Notes under the pieces: generated by a model
Seen by the model: the letters and a program-made list of their open reading frames with translations, nothing else
Databases searched by the model: none
What the model was told of the DNA's origin: nothing
Shown here: positions 41,578-50,980 of the stretch, piece after piece
Layout of the letters: each line of letters begins with the position of its first letter
Position numbering within the stretch: the stretch's first letter is position 1
Position numbers and translations under genes: made by a program
Assembly: GCA_036746315.1 (NCBI GenBank)
Contig: DAIOEK010000008.1
Location: 4,927 to 68,926, forward strand
Length of the DNA stretch: 64,000 bases
From: DAIOEK01 sp036746315
GTDB lineage: Bacteria; Chloroflexota; Anaerolineae; Anaerolineales; Anaerolineaceae
Direction: 5' to 3'

Positions 41578-41659
41578 TACTGCATCACTGGAATCAGAGA
41601 GAAAAATAAATCTTTCTTTGCGGTTTTCTTTCAATGTTATAATCCCATTGAGACGAACT

Positions 41660-42445
41660 ATGAAAACAGTGACCAGAATATTACCGCTTTTTGCGATTAT
41701 TTTTATGGTTGGCGGGTTCCTGTTGACGCTGCCGGTTTCTGCTGCGCCAAATACCCAGGCTGCTCTGCCGACCCCCACCGCACAACCGGATGGCAGGATC
41801 ATCTATATTGCCCAACCGGGGGATTCCTGGTGGATCATTTCAGTTAAGACCGGCGTAACGGAAAACGAACTTTATCTGCTCAACAATTCGAAACCTGATG
41901 ATGTAATTAATGAAGGTCAGCAGATTTTGCTCGGAGTGATAACCGCCACTCCGGAACCTCCGGTAAGCGATGTAACCCCTACGCCCAATATTCTTACCCC
42001 GGCAGTTAAAGGTTACGGAGAAGTATGTATTGCCCTGTTCGAAGATGTAAATGGGGATTCAGTTCGGCAGGAGGAAGAAACTTTGCTGGGTGAGGGGGCA
42101 ATTTCGTTGGTGGATCAGGCTGGTCAGATCAATGAAAACGCCAAAACCACTGCCGGTACGGATGCGGTTTGTTTCACGGATATACCCGAGGGCAATTACA
42201 ATATCAGTGTCGCGATCCCCGGTGGATACAATCCGACGACAAGCATGAACGCTCCGCTCAAACTGCTGGCTGGTGAAGTTTCCACGATGAACTTTGGCGC
42301 TCAATCCAATAGCCAGGCACAACCCGTATCTCCAGGAGAAGGCGGTCGGAACCCAATCCTTGGTATTTTTGGGGGGATTCTGATTTTGGGCGGCATCGGT
42401 ATGGGGGTCTTCTTTCTGCGCCCCAAACGTTCGTTCAGACCTTAA
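41660..42445 (+). CDS. LysM-domain surface protein with SdrD-like B repeat and C-terminal anchor
   Basis: About 261 residues from ATG 41660. A signal peptide (ILPLFAIIFMVGGFLLTLPV) is followed by one LysM module (IIYIAQPGDSWWIISVKTGV, about residues 50-95) for peptidoglycan or glycan binding, a Pro/Thr linker, and a Cna-B/SdrD-type beta domain (LFEDVNGDSVRQEEETLLGE). A C-terminal membrane helix ends in RPKRSFRP and keeps the protein attached. No sortase motif. Overlaps the convergent sulfite-oxidase-fold gene by 4 bp. Confidence 0.85.
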   Translation: MKTVTRILPLFAIIFMVGGFLLTLPVSAAPNTQAALPTPTAQPDGRIIYIAQPGDSWWIISVKTGVTENELYLLNNSKPDDVINEGQQILLGVITATPEPPVSDVTPTPNILTPAVKGYGEVCIALFEDVNGDSVRQEEETLLGEGAISLVDQAGQINENAKTTAGTDAVCFTDIPEGNYNISVAIPGGYNPTTSMNAPLKLLAGEVSTMNFGAQSNSQAQPVSPGEGGRNPILGIFGGILILGGIGMGVFFLRPKRSFRP

Positions 42446-43080
42446 CCGAAACGCTCCTCTTTCCAGACATCTGCGTTGTTATGATAACCGGCCAGTTCCC
42501 AGAAACCGCGCCGGTCAGTTTTCATAAACTCCAGACCGCGCAGCCATTTGGCGCCTTTCCAGAAGTAGGGCACATTTTTATCTTTTTCCCCAATCCGGGC
42601 GCCCACGACACCCCGCAGGGGATAGCCATGATCGGGCGAGATGGGCTCTCCGTTGAAATGGGTTGCCAGAATAAAATTCTCTGCCAGCACCACTTCGATC
42701 GGCAGGTTGGTGGTAAATCCGTATTCTGCATGCTGTATCACAAAATGCGCTTCCGGTTTGGGTGATATCAATCCTTCGTCGATCAACCGCTTCACGGATA
42801 CACCTTCCCAAACGGTGTCGAATTTGCTCCAGCGGGTCACGCAATGAATATCCATGTTCAAACGAATTCGGGGCAGCTGATTGAATTCCTGCCACGTCCA
42901 GCTATGCGGTGCTTCTACCTCACCCCAGATACGAAAATCCCAGGCAGCCGGATTGAATGGAGGCACCGGACCGTAGTGCAGCACCGGAAATTTCTGAGTC
43001 AACGATTGACCGGGCGGCAAACGGTGTTCCGCACGCATCTTTTCTTCTTCACTTTTTCGGTTCAACATGCCTTCAAACAT
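42442..43080 (-). CDS. cytoplasmic sulfite-oxidase-fold molybdopterin protein
   Basis: 212 residues of the SUOX/MsrP fold. The molybdenum-binding cysteine is Cys80 in MDIHCVTRWSKFDTVWEG, and the cofactor pocket continues with HGYPLRGVVGARIGEK and KWLRGLEFM. Unlike MsrP (YedY), there is no Tat or other signal peptide and no heme partner gene adjacent, so it should act in the cytoplasm. Start ATG 43080 with AGAGGTGGC upstream. Substrate unknown; methionine sulfoxide or sulfite are only guesses from the family. Confidence 0.9.
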   Translation of the reverse strand: MFEGMLNRKSEEEKMRAEHRLPPGQSLTQKFPVLHYGPVPPFNPAAWDFRIWGEVEAPHSWTWQEFNQLPRIRLNMDIHCVTRWSKFDTVWEGVSVKRLIDEGLISPKPEAHFVIQHAEYGFTTNLPIEVVLAENFILATHFNGEPISPDHGYPLRGVVGARIGEKDKNVPYFWKGAKWLRGLEFMKTDRRGFWELAGYHNNADVWKEERFG

Positions 43081-43514
43081 ACTGCCACCTCTATTGAAAT
43101 CATAAACAACAACCTTTATTACATTCTAACGCGTCAATGCGACTTTTTCCATGATTGTAAAACATGCAAACGACTTAGGCTTACCTCGAAATGTGCTGGC
43201 GAATTATTTTTAATCTGGAACCTTGCCGGAAAGACAATACCTGCAGGGTGCTTCAGTAGAATTTATTATTAATTTATTGTATTTGGTCACTGTTGGAGTA
43301 AACTCTTCAAAGCATTGCCATGATTGGCGATGCAGGTTTGTCTATTTGTAGAGAGGGATATCTTTCTCTCCCTGCACAACCTTCGATGCAATCACAGATT
43401 TTCACGATCTGACGATCCGCTTTTTGCCCAATCCTTTTGGGGGATGTTGAGAAGTTTTTTGTCGGTTTGAGAAAATCACTTTTGGTGAAAATTAATTTCA
43501 TTTAGGACTTAACC
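43081..43514. other. noncoding gap between the molybdoprotein and the chemoreceptor
   Basis: 434 bp without a convincing gene. It is AT-rich in the middle. A weak hairpin (GAGAGG/CTCTCC type) lies near 43351-43376. I looked for a cyclic-di-GMP riboswitch before the chemoreceptor and did not see its conserved motifs. The receptor's ribosome site AGGA is at about 43505. Confidence 0.5.
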
Positions 43515-45131
43515 ATGTTGAATGAATATCTTTTACTCACAATCCCGGTAGTGATCATTGCCCCTATCATATATTTTGTCGTTAAATCAATTTACAAAAA
43601 GGGGTTGGCGATCCGGCTTACCCTCAGCCTGTTGATTTTGATTGTCACAGCCGTTTACCTTGCATTTTTTCTGGGGAAGGAAGGAATCACCTTACTTAAT
43701 CTCGTAATAGCCGTGGCTATCATTCTCCCCATATTAATCTTTGTGCTGAAAAACCTTTTTGATAATATCGTTATTCCCCTCAGACAATTGGCGGTTGTGG
43801 CTGAGGCGATCAAGATCGGCGACCTGACACAGAAGATGCCCACCCGCGCAAAGGATGAGGTGCAGGATCTGATTGCCACCTTTCAGGATATCAATGATTA
43901 CCTGAATTACACGGCGAATATTGCATCGAACATTGCCATTGGAAACCTCACAGATGATGTGAAAAGCAGGTCGGAAAAGGATGTTTTTGGATTGGCATTT
44001 ACGCAGATGCTGGGCAATTTGCGCAACCTGGTGAACACGTTGGCTAAAAATATTGCCACCCTGACTAGGGCATCGACTAACCTCGCATCCACAGCGGACA
44101 TCGCCAGCCAGGCTACCAATCAGATTTCTCTGACCATTCAGCAGATTGCCAGGGGCGCAGCGCAACAGACCGAATCGGTCACGCAATCCACCATTTCTGT
44201 GCAACAGTTGGCGCAGGCTATTGATGAGATAGCCAACGGTACGGGCGAACAAGCCTCCGCGGTCGGCAACGCATCCGTCATCACCGGTACGATTACCGGC
44301 GCCATCCAGCAGGTGTTTGCCAATGCGGTTACCGTAACGCAGGAATCGTCCATGGCGGCACAGGCTGCGGATGCCGGGGCGAAAACGGTTGAAAAGTCCA
44401 TCAGCAGCATGCTGTCGATCAAGAAAAAGGTTGGACATTCCTCGCAAAAGATCGAAGAACTTGGCGCCAGTTCCTCCCAAATTGGGACCATCGTCGAAAC
44501 CATCGAAGAAATTTCTTCGCAAACCAATTTGCTGGCTTTAAATGCCGCCATCGAAGCTGCACGGGCAGGGGAGCACGGGAAAGGTTTTGCCGTGGTAGCC
44601 GATGAAGTGCGCAAGCTGGCTGAAAAATCCTCGATGGCTACTGAGGAAATATCCGGTTTGATCGATAGCATTCAAAAGGGGGTGGCGGAATCCATTGTGG
44701 CGATGAAAGAGAGCACGGCTGAAGTGGACAATGGCGCTGATTTAGCCAATACCGCCCAGGAGGCGCTGAACAATATTTTGAAAGCCATTAATATTGTGCA
44801 TACGCAGGCTGAACAGTCTTCGCGTACGTCACAAAAAGTAACCGACTCATCACAGGGGTTGGTGGCTGCGATGGAGAAAGTCTCTGCCATCGTCGAGCTG
44901 AATACGGCGGCGACCGATCAGATGTCATCTCGATCAACCGAGGTCACCGGCGCGATTGAAAATATTTCTGCCATCAGCGAAGAGAACAATGCCGCCGTTG
45001 AAGAAGTAAGTGCCAGTGCGGAAGAAATGAATGCCCAGATTGAAGAGGTATCCTCTTCGGCTGGTTCGCTGGCTGAATTGGCTCGAATTCTGCAGGGGCT
45101 GGTAAACCAGTTTTCCCTGCCTGCGGATTAG
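43515..45131 (+). CDS. methyl-accepting chemotaxis protein without extracellular sensor
   Basis: 538 residues. Three or four hydrophobic helices occupy residues 3-85, with only short loops, so there is no ligand-binding domain outside. HAMP is at about 95-150 (PLRQLAVVAEAIKIGDLTQK), followed by a second HAMP-like stretch and the long signalling coiled coil. The signalling tip is intact at about residues 331-369 (EISSQTNLLALNAAIEAARA and GKGFAVVADEVRKLAE). No CheR-binding pentapeptide at the end. No other chemotaxis genes are in the window. It may sense membrane state or energy. Confidence 0.93.
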   Translation: MLNEYLLLTIPVVIIAPIIYFVVKSIYKKGLAIRLTLSLLILIVTAVYLAFFLGKEGITLLNLVIAVAIILPILIFVLKNLFDNIVIPLRQLAVVAEAIKIGDLTQKMPTRAKDEVQDLIATFQDINDYLNYTANIASNIAIGNLTDDVKSRSEKDVFGLAFTQMLGNLRNLVNTLAKNIATLTRASTNLASTADIASQATNQISLTIQQIARGAAQQTESVTQSTISVQQLAQAIDEIANGTGEQASAVGNASVITGTITGAIQQVFANAVTVTQESSMAAQAADAGAKTVEKSISSMLSIKKKVGHSSQKIEELGASSSQIGTIVETIEEISSQTNLLALNAAIEAARAGEHGKGFAVVADEVRKLAEKSSMATEEISGLIDSIQKGVAESIVAMKESTAEVDNGADLANTAQEALNNILKAINIVHTQAEQSSRTSQKVTDSSQGLVAAMEKVSAIVELNTAATDQMSSRSTEVTGAIENISAISEENNAAVEEVSASAEEMNAQIEEVSSSAGSLAELARILQGLVNQFSLPAD

Positions 45132-45174
45132 GGTTCAGTGATTACCCGTTCGGGAACGAAGAAACCAATTGGTG

Positions 45175-45206
45175 AAAATCACAGCCGTTTCGGGTTGTGA
45201 TTTTTC
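45175..45206 (+). terminator. terminator after the chemoreceptor gene
   Basis: 12-bp stem with one G-U pair (45175-45186 with 45193-45204), preceded by A-rich and followed by T-rich sequence. Confidence 0.75.
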
Positions 45207-45291
45207 TTTGCCGGTTGCAACACTGCTGGCGGGCTGCTGATTATCCATTTGGGGTGATATACTTTTTGAATCTTCACCGGCTGGAGTAAAT

Positions 45292-46206
45292 TTGACGACA
45301 CAACTGAAAGCAATTTTGCAGGCATTATTGGTAACCTTTATCTGGGCGACATCATGGGTGTTGATAAAATTTGGGCTTGCCGATGTGCCGGCGCTTCTGT
45401 TTGCCGGATTGCGCTATGGAATTGGGGCAATTTGCCTGATCGTCATCCTGGCTTTTTCACCGCAGCGAAAGTTGATCCGCCACATGAACAGCAGCGTTTG
45501 GATCAAGGTGATCCTGATCGGGTTGTTCTATTACGCGGCAATGCAGGGTGCGCAATTCTTGGGGCTGCGCAATTTGCCTGCCACCAGCGTAAATTTGATC
45601 ATGGGAATGTCCACCATTGTGATCGCCCTGCTGGGGACGATCTTCCTCAAGGAACCGTTGAGTGTGCTCCAGTGGCTGGGCGTACTGCTTACACCCGCTG
45701 GAGCATATTTGTATTTCTTCCCGGTCAGCTTTACCGCAAGCCAGACAACCGGGATCATCATTATACTGGTGGGTACTTTTCTGGGCGCCATCGGCTCTTT
45801 GATCGCGCGGGATATCAACCGTTCCGCATATATTCCGCCGCTGGTTTTAACCACCCTCAGCCTGACGCTGGGCAGCGTGATTATGTTTGTCGGCGGGGTG
45901 GTCACGGAGGGTTTTCCTCCCATCTCGCTTCGCTCGTGGAGCTACATCCTGTGGATGGCAGTGATAAATACCGCGTTCGCGTTTACGATGTGGAATCGGA
46001 CCATGCAGGTATTGCGGGCAACGGAAAATGCATCCATAGCCAACACGTTGATGGTGCAGGTGCCGATCCTGGCTTATATCTTCCTGGGGGAGAGAATTTC
46101 GATACGCCAGATACTGGGGTTGGGATTGGTGGTTGTTGGGGTGGTGATGGTGCAGGTGTTTCGCAAACAGCTTGCGCCGATCATGGATATAGATCCGGGT
46201 TCTTGA
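45292..46206 (+). CDS. DMT-superfamily (EamA) transporter
   Basis: 304 residues, ten hydrophobic helices in two EamA repeats. TTG at 45292 is the likely start with GGAG 7 bp upstream. Signature regions: LLVTFIWATSWVLIKFGLAD, AATSVNLIMGM-type turn in LPATSVNLIMGMSTIVIALL, and ENASIANTLMVQVPILAYIF in the second repeat. Exporter of amino acids or other metabolites; cargo unknown. Its end overlaps the convergent yjjX-like gene by 26 bp. Confidence 0.9.
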   Translation: MTTQLKAILQALLVTFIWATSWVLIKFGLADVPALLFAGLRYGIGAICLIVILAFSPQRKLIRHMNSSVWIKVILIGLFYYAAMQGAQFLGLRNLPATSVNLIMGMSTIVIALLGTIFLKEPLSVLQWLGVLLTPAGAYLYFFPVSFTASQTTGIIIILVGTFLGAIGSLIARDINRSAYIPPLVLTTLSLTLGSVIMFVGGVVTEGFPPISLRSWSYILWMAVINTAFAFTMWNRTMQVLRATENASIANTLMVQVPILAYIFLGERISIRQILGLGLVVVGVVMVQVFRKQLAPIMDIDPGS

Positions 46207-46711
46207 AGGGAATCAGTGCCATGATCACGGCAGGCTCGTAGAGTTTTTGCCGGTCGATCACGTTATCGGTCAGTATCCCTACGGCGCCATTCTCCTGCTT
46301 TGAATTTGTTCGCTTGAAGACAATATCATCCGCTTCACCCAATTCCTTTCCCTGGCGGACAAGTTCGGCTATCTGTGGCGGGAGATAAAAAGCGGCGCTG
46401 CGTCCCATCCCCATTTTCTCACGGGAGAGGATGACGACCCAGGCAAATGCCTGCATTCCATGAGTGTCTTCACGAATCCCACCTTCCACACCAACCCAGA
46501 AGTCGGCATCATCTGTCATTTCCCTGGCGATCTCAGCCCGCTTGTGGGCGCCATTGAGAGTCTCTTCATCGCCTATCGGTTGGGCGCTTACCGGCGAGTC
46601 GAACTTTAGACCGATATGCACAAATTCCCGGTCAGGATGCAGTGCTTTAAATCCTTCCAAAACCGCCCTGACCTTGACCGGATTGGCTGATGCGATGATA
46701 ACTTTTTCCAT
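46181..46711 (-). CDS. yjjX: inosine/xanthosine triphosphatase, YjjX family
   Basis: 176 residues. KVIIASANPVKVRAVLEGF at the N-terminus, DSPVSAQPIGDEETLNGAHK and DADFWVGVEGGIRED match the non-canonical purine NTP phosphatase YjjX, which removes ITP/XTP from the nucleotide pool. Length is normal. Overlaps the DMT transporter gene tail-to-tail by 26 bp. Ribosome site CAGGAGTGC is good. Confidence 0.92.
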   Translation of the reverse strand: MEKVIIASANPVKVRAVLEGFKALHPDREFVHIGLKFDSPVSAQPIGDEETLNGAHKRAEIAREMTDDADFWVGVEGGIREDTHGMQAFAWVVILSREKMGMGRSAAFYLPPQIAELVRQGKELGEADDIVFKRTNSKQENGAVGILTDNVIDRQKLYEPAVIMALIPFKNPDLYP

Positions 46712-46894
46712 GATGCACTCCTGAAATGATGTTGCTGGTTAATGATAACAGAATGAAGCAACGTGGCAGATGGATTGTATCAGTGTTTAAGCGGGCAATC
46801 AGCAGGCGAAATATGCCCGCTGATTGCCATGAACACCATATGGTGGTTATTTTCTTCCCGGCTGACTAAGCAAAAGCAACCGGGTAACAAAAGC
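46712..46894. other. short noncoding gap
   Basis: Contains a weak inverted pair GCGGGCAATCAGC / GCTGATTGCC around 46790-46827 that may end the small membrane gene transcript. Nothing else seen. Confidence 0.4.
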
Positions 46895-47122
46895 TTAGAA
46901 TATGCTTCGCACCAGTAAGAGTATCCCAAGCAGGAACATCGGAATGCCAATGATCAACCCGACGACCGTCAGACTGATAATCACGCCGACGATCATAAAC
47001 ACCAGACCCAGGATCACGCCCACCAGCCTGCCGGTCAGTTCGATCACCCAGCAGACCAGACGCCAGATCAGCCAGAAGGGGTACAGTATCCATGGCACTG
47101 AATTCTTTTTTCTGTCTGCCAT
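46895..47122 (-). CDS. small hydrophobic membrane protein
   Basis: 75 residues from ATG 47122 (AGAAAGGAAAAAC upstream). After a basic N-terminus (MADRKKNSVPW), almost the whole protein is hydrophobic, giving two or three helices (VIELTGRLVGVILGLVFMIV; GVIISLTVVGLIIGIPMFLL). No family named. Placed 55 bp after mtnA on the same strand. Confidence 0.6.
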   Translation of the reverse strand: MADRKKNSVPWILYPFWLIWRLVCWVIELTGRLVGVILGLVFMIVGVIISLTVVGLIIGIPMFLLGILLLVRSIF

Positions 47123-47177
47123 TTTGTTTTTCCTTTCTATGCAATATACGCTTTGGGGATGGTGAAGTTGCAGAAGA

Positions 47178-48218
47178 TTATTTAAACCAGGCAGCCAGGG
47201 TCTTCTTAAAAGGCGGACGGGCAATCCCTTTTTCGGTCACGATGGCGGTAATGTACTGTGCAGGGGTAATATCAAATGCGGGGTTAAATGCCCGCGCTCC
47301 GGCAGGGGCAATTGGCATCCCTTCAATCGTTGTGATCTCCTCTTCCGATCTTTCTTCCACTGGAATATGATCCCCGTCGGGTAGATTCATATCAATGGTG
47401 CTGGTTGGTCCAACGACATAGAAGGGGATGTTAATGGCATGGGCAGCCAGTGCGAGTTGGAAAGTGCCGATTTTGTTGGCAGTATCGCCATTAGCTGCCA
47501 CACGATCACAACCGACCACGCATAAATCGACTCCACGCGTACGCATAATGTGCGCAGCAGCTCCATCGACAATGACCCGATGTGGAATACCCAATTGCGT
47601 CAATTCCCATGAGGTCAGGCGGGCGCCCTGTAAACGCGGGCGGGTTTCATCCACGTACACGAAGACATTTTTGCCTTGTTCATGGGCGGTGCGGATGACG
47701 CCCAACGCAGTGCCGATACCGGTGGTTGCCAATGCGCCGGTGTTGCAGTGATGGATGAACCTGGCATTTTGCGGCACCAGCTCCGCGGCGTGCTCTCCCA
47801 TCAGACGGTTTGCTTCGCGGTCTTCGTCCTCGATGGCAACAGCTTGGTTGACCACACAGGCAACCATTTCATCTGTTGAAGCAGTTTTTAGCCGGGCAAT
47901 ACATCCCAGGATGCGCTGTACCGCCCAGGCGAGGTTCACCGCTGTGGGGCGTGCGGCAATCAGCGTGCCGCCGGCTTTCTCTAAATGTTTCATCAATTCA
48001 ACGGGCGAGTTGTGGCGTGCAGCGATGGCGGCAAGCGCCATACCATAACCGGCGGCAGCCCCTATGGCGGGCGCGCCGCGGACCACCATGTTGGTGATGG
48101 CATTGGCTACATCTTCGACCTGCCGGTAATGGATGTATTCCACTTTGCCCGGCAATAAGCGCTGGTCGAGCATAACCAGAGTGTCATCTTGCCACTTGAG
48201 AGTGAAATAAGCGCTCAT
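47178..48218 (-). CDS. mtnA: methylthioribose-1-phosphate isomerase
   Basis: 346 residues. Converts 5-methylthioribose 1-phosphate to the ribulose form in methionine salvage. Family motifs: RGAPAIGAAAGYGMALA (about 43-59), the catalytic Cys in HHCNTGALATTGIGTALG, and the Asp in VVGCDRVAANGDTANKIGT. No other methionine-salvage gene is in the window. Related archaeal eIF2B-like enzymes are the main alternative, but the motif set and length favour MtnA. Start overlaps the upstream glycosyltransferase stop by 4 bp. Confidence 0.95.
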   Translation of the reverse strand: MSAYFTLKWQDDTLVMLDQRLLPGKVEYIHYRQVEDVANAITNMVVRGAPAIGAAAGYGMALAAIAARHNSPVELMKHLEKAGGTLIAARPTAVNLAWAVQRILGCIARLKTASTDEMVACVVNQAVAIEDEDREANRLMGEHAAELVPQNARFIHHCNTGALATTGIGTALGVIRTAHEQGKNVFVYVDETRPRLQGARLTSWELTQLGIPHRVIVDGAAAHIMRTRGVDLCVVGCDRVAANGDTANKIGTFQLALAAHAINIPFYVVGPTSTIDMNLPDGDHIPVEERSEEEITTIEGMPIAPAGARAFNPAFDITPAQYITAIVTEKGIARPPFKKTLAAWFK

Positions 48219-49738
48219 GGAACCTCTCCATTGGAAGGAATGCGGTAAATTTGTACATGTTTATAGGTGTGGATTAATTCCGCTTCTGCGGGATCGACCA
48301 GATCCTCAATGTGATTTCGTTCGATCACTGTTTCGAGGGTTTGATCGTGCTTGGTGGCGACCATCACAATGGCATTGTCAAAAGGTACGGGCAGAGCAGT
48401 GTTGTAGAACCAGCGTTCGTAATCGTCGCCCATCAGGCTGAAGTAAAACTTGACCTGGGTGTTGAACGGCAAGACGCCCATCACCTGCTCACCCTCCTCA
48501 AGGCTCTGTTTTAGATAACGGGCTGTGGCTTCCTCCACCCCCATGGCTGTGACGTCTTTGAACGTGGCATTCTGGATGGCGACGCCAATCTCCAGCAGCG
48601 GATACGCCGCCATCGTGGTGAGAATGAGCAGATATGCCAGGTTGTTCCTGCCGACTAGCAATTGCACGAGAGCGGTCAATCCTCCCGCAGAAACCAGATA
48701 GAACCAGGCAAGCGCAAATGCCCAGATGCGGGTGTAAGGCGCCACCCGCTGGAGATACAGAATGATCGCGAATCCAAACAGGGACGCAACCGCCAGATGC
48801 AGCCTGTTTTTGGATACCAGCCGGTGCAGGAAAAGCGAAGCAAAGAAACCGATCAGGGTGAGGATGGTGAAAAAACCGGAAACGTTGCTGTTCCATTCCG
48901 TCCAGGTATTTCGCAACCGGGCGCGCAGATCGAGGGTGAATTCCTGCCAGGGCTGGGAGACTACTTCTCCGTTGGCGATCAACGATTTCACCCCCGTTCC
49001 CCAGATGATCACCGGCAAGTAAAGGAGGATCGTCCCCAGGATCACCGCCAGCGCGCTGATGACCACCGGCAGTACCGACTTCCAGCGTTGGGGGTGTTTC
49101 CAGTTTTCCATCAACATTTCAACGAATACCCAGATGTAAATGGCTGCCAGGGGATACAGCATGATCGGGATGGTATACGCGCCCAGTATGCCGGCGATGG
49201 AGAACAATATCCATCCACCCAGATTGAACTGCTTTACCAATCCATGTCCCAACCAGAGCATGATCAGGGTGAAGAGGGTAAGGATGGAATAACCGCGTGC
49301 CTGGGCGGAATAGGAAAGATAGCCAGGATTGGCAGCGATGAAAGCTGCGGCAATCAGCCCGGCCGGTGGGTTATACCATTTCCTACCAGCCAGGTAAGCG
49401 GCAGGGATCATCAATGCCCCGGCAAGAAAGGCTGGAAGGCGAATGGTCCATACCGACGCGCCCAACACACGGGTGGATATACCCGCCAGCAGGGTGTGGA
49501 AAATGTGGTTATTCGGGTGTGAATAATCGGTGATCATGGTGAAGAATGGCTTTCGGATAAAAGCCAGCCAGGTGTAGGCTTCGTCATTCCCGGCAGGCTG
49601 CTGCAGGTACATTATCCGAAAGAAAATACCCGCCAGAATGACGACCAGCAGGGTGAAATTCCACCATTTCTCCGATTTCTGCGGCAGCAATGATTGCCAG
49701 AAACTTTCAACGTGGGTTCGGGTGGGAGCAACAGCCAT
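48215..49738 (-). CDS. GT39-like membrane glycosyltransferase
   Basis: 507 residues, GT-C fold with about eleven hydrophobic helices. The first outer loop carries GNDEAYTWLAF with the acidic pair typical of ArnT/PMT-like lipid-linked sugar transferases, and SHPNNHIFHTLLAGIST follows. The last 110 residues form an outer soluble domain. Likely transfers a sugar from a polyprenyl carrier to a surface acceptor. The operon M24 peptidase - GT39 - mtnA has 3-bp and overlapping junctions. Confidence 0.87.
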   Translation of the reverse strand: MAVAPTRTHVESFWQSLLPQKSEKWWNFTLLVVILAGIFFRIMYLQQPAGNDEAYTWLAFIRKPFFTMITDYSHPNNHIFHTLLAGISTRVLGASVWTIRLPAFLAGALMIPAAYLAGRKWYNPPAGLIAAAFIAANPGYLSYSAQARGYSILTLFTLIMLWLGHGLVKQFNLGGWILFSIAGILGAYTIPIMLYPLAAIYIWVFVEMLMENWKHPQRWKSVLPVVISALAVILGTILLYLPVIIWGTGVKSLIANGEVVSQPWQEFTLDLRARLRNTWTEWNSNVSGFFTILTLIGFFASLFLHRLVSKNRLHLAVASLFGFAIILYLQRVAPYTRIWAFALAWFYLVSAGGLTALVQLLVGRNNLAYLLILTTMAAYPLLEIGVAIQNATFKDVTAMGVEEATARYLKQSLEEGEQVMGVLPFNTQVKFYFSLMGDDYERWFYNTALPVPFDNAIVMVATKHDQTLETVIERNHIEDLVDPAEAELIHTYKHVQIYRIPSNGEVP

Positions 49739-49741
49739 GAT

Positions 49742-50911
49742 CTACCACCGCTCCGCAGGAGTGGAAAGCCACCGGGGGTCCGCCGCCGTGACCACCAGAT
49801 TGTCTTCGATGCGGATGCCGCCGAACCCGGGGATGTAGATACCCGGCTCCACGCTGGTGACCATGCCCGCTGCCAGTTTTTCTTCAGCGCCGGGCAGCAG
49901 CCTGGGTACACTTTCGTGGTAGCGGCAGCCGATGCCATGCCCGGTGCCATGCTTGAAATACTTGCCATATCCCCTGGATTGCAGGAGGGACCTGGCAGCC
50001 AGGTCGGGGGCGCCCCAGCAGTTTCCTTCCCGCAGCGCCTGCGCCGCGTTTTGCTGCGCATCCCAAACCGCATTGTATGCTTCAACCTGGGCTTTGGATG
50101 GTTTGCCGATGGTGTAGGTGCGGGTGAGATCGGACCAGTAACCATCCACGCACACACCCAATTCGATCATCACCAAATCACCCATCTCCATCCGCTTCGC
50201 CGAGGATGGGGTGAGCATGGACTGGCGGTAACTTCCTTCCGGCCCGCCGGTGACCTGGGCGAATGCCTGCACGAGTTGGGCGCCTTGCCAGCCGGTTCCC
50301 CGGGTGCGGATTTCCTTTTCCACCAGAGCGGCTGCTTCGACTTCGGTCATGCCGGGTTGTAATGATCCGCCAAGTGCTGCGAGCCCAAAGTTGGCAATTT
50401 CGCCGGCTTTACGCATTTGGGTAATTTCATCTTCATCCTTGACCGCCCGGGATTTTTCCAGCGCGGGGAGGCAATCCGCCAGTGCGGCTTGCGGGAATTT
50501 GGTTTTGAGCAGTTCCATCCAATCGCGTCCGGGTAAAAGCATTTCAGAAGCATTAAAAGCCGGGGCGGCTATGCTGATATCCACTTCCATGCCAATGGAT
50601 TTCGGTTGCGGTTGGTATTTTTGCCCCAATTGTTCCAGCCAGGCTGCATAAGCCTGCAAAACCGGCGGATCGCCCAAATGTCCATTGGGGAATGCATCCA
50701 CCCGGATGCGATCATCCGGTTGCCGGGTGAATTCGAATTCCGGCAAGAGCAAGGCGATAAATCTCCCCGGCTGGTAAGCAGCAATCGATAAGCCCAATAC
50801 TGGGTACGTCCCGGTTAAATAAACGATGTTCTCAGGAAGACGACAAAACAGAATATCGAGCTGATATTCGTTCATATACGAATCCAGCCGTTGCAGATGG
50901 TCTGTGGGCAA
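49742..50911 (-). CDS. Xaa-Pro aminopeptidase-like M24 peptidase
   Basis: About 389 residues. Start placed at TTG 50911 because TTGGAGGTTAG is 8 bp before it; an ATG-type ORF from 50977 would run into the promoter area. N-terminal creatinase-like domain, then the metallopeptidase domain. Metal ligands: two Asp in DGYWSDLTRTYTIG, His in GTGHGIGCRYH, Glu in TSVEPGIYIPG and Glu in IRIEDNLVVT. Cleaves N-terminal residues before proline, in the cytoplasm. A TATAAT (50944-50939 on the - strand) may be its -10. Divergent from the MFS exporter. Confidence 0.92.
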   Translation of the reverse strand: MPTDHLQRLDSYMNEYQLDILFCRLPENIVYLTGTYPVLGLSIAAYQPGRFIALLLPEFEFTRQPDDRIRVDAFPNGHLGDPPVLQAYAAWLEQLGQKYQPQPKSIGMEVDISIAAPAFNASEMLLPGRDWMELLKTKFPQAALADCLPALEKSRAVKDEDEITQMRKAGEIANFGLAALGGSLQPGMTEVEAAALVEKEIRTRGTGWQGAQLVQAFAQVTGGPEGSYRQSMLTPSSAKRMEMGDLVMIELGVCVDGYWSDLTRTYTIGKPSKAQVEAYNAVWDAQQNAAQALREGNCWGAPDLAARSLLQSRGYGKYFKHGTGHGIGCRYHESVPRLLPGAEEKLAAGMVTSVEPGIYIPGFGGIRIEDNLVVTAADPRWLSTPAERW

Positions 50912-50980
50912 TAAACTAACCTCCAACAAATTTATGATATTATACAACGCACAGGCTGAATACTTCGACGGTGACACAGA

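Noticed and set aside
43307..43501. 64-codon minus-strand frame in the gap before the chemoreceptor
   Set aside because: No ribosome site, no family pattern, lies in a probable promoter region.
43081..43514. Cyclic-di-GMP or other riboswitch before the chemoreceptor
   Set aside because: The conserved GEMM motifs were looked for and not seen.
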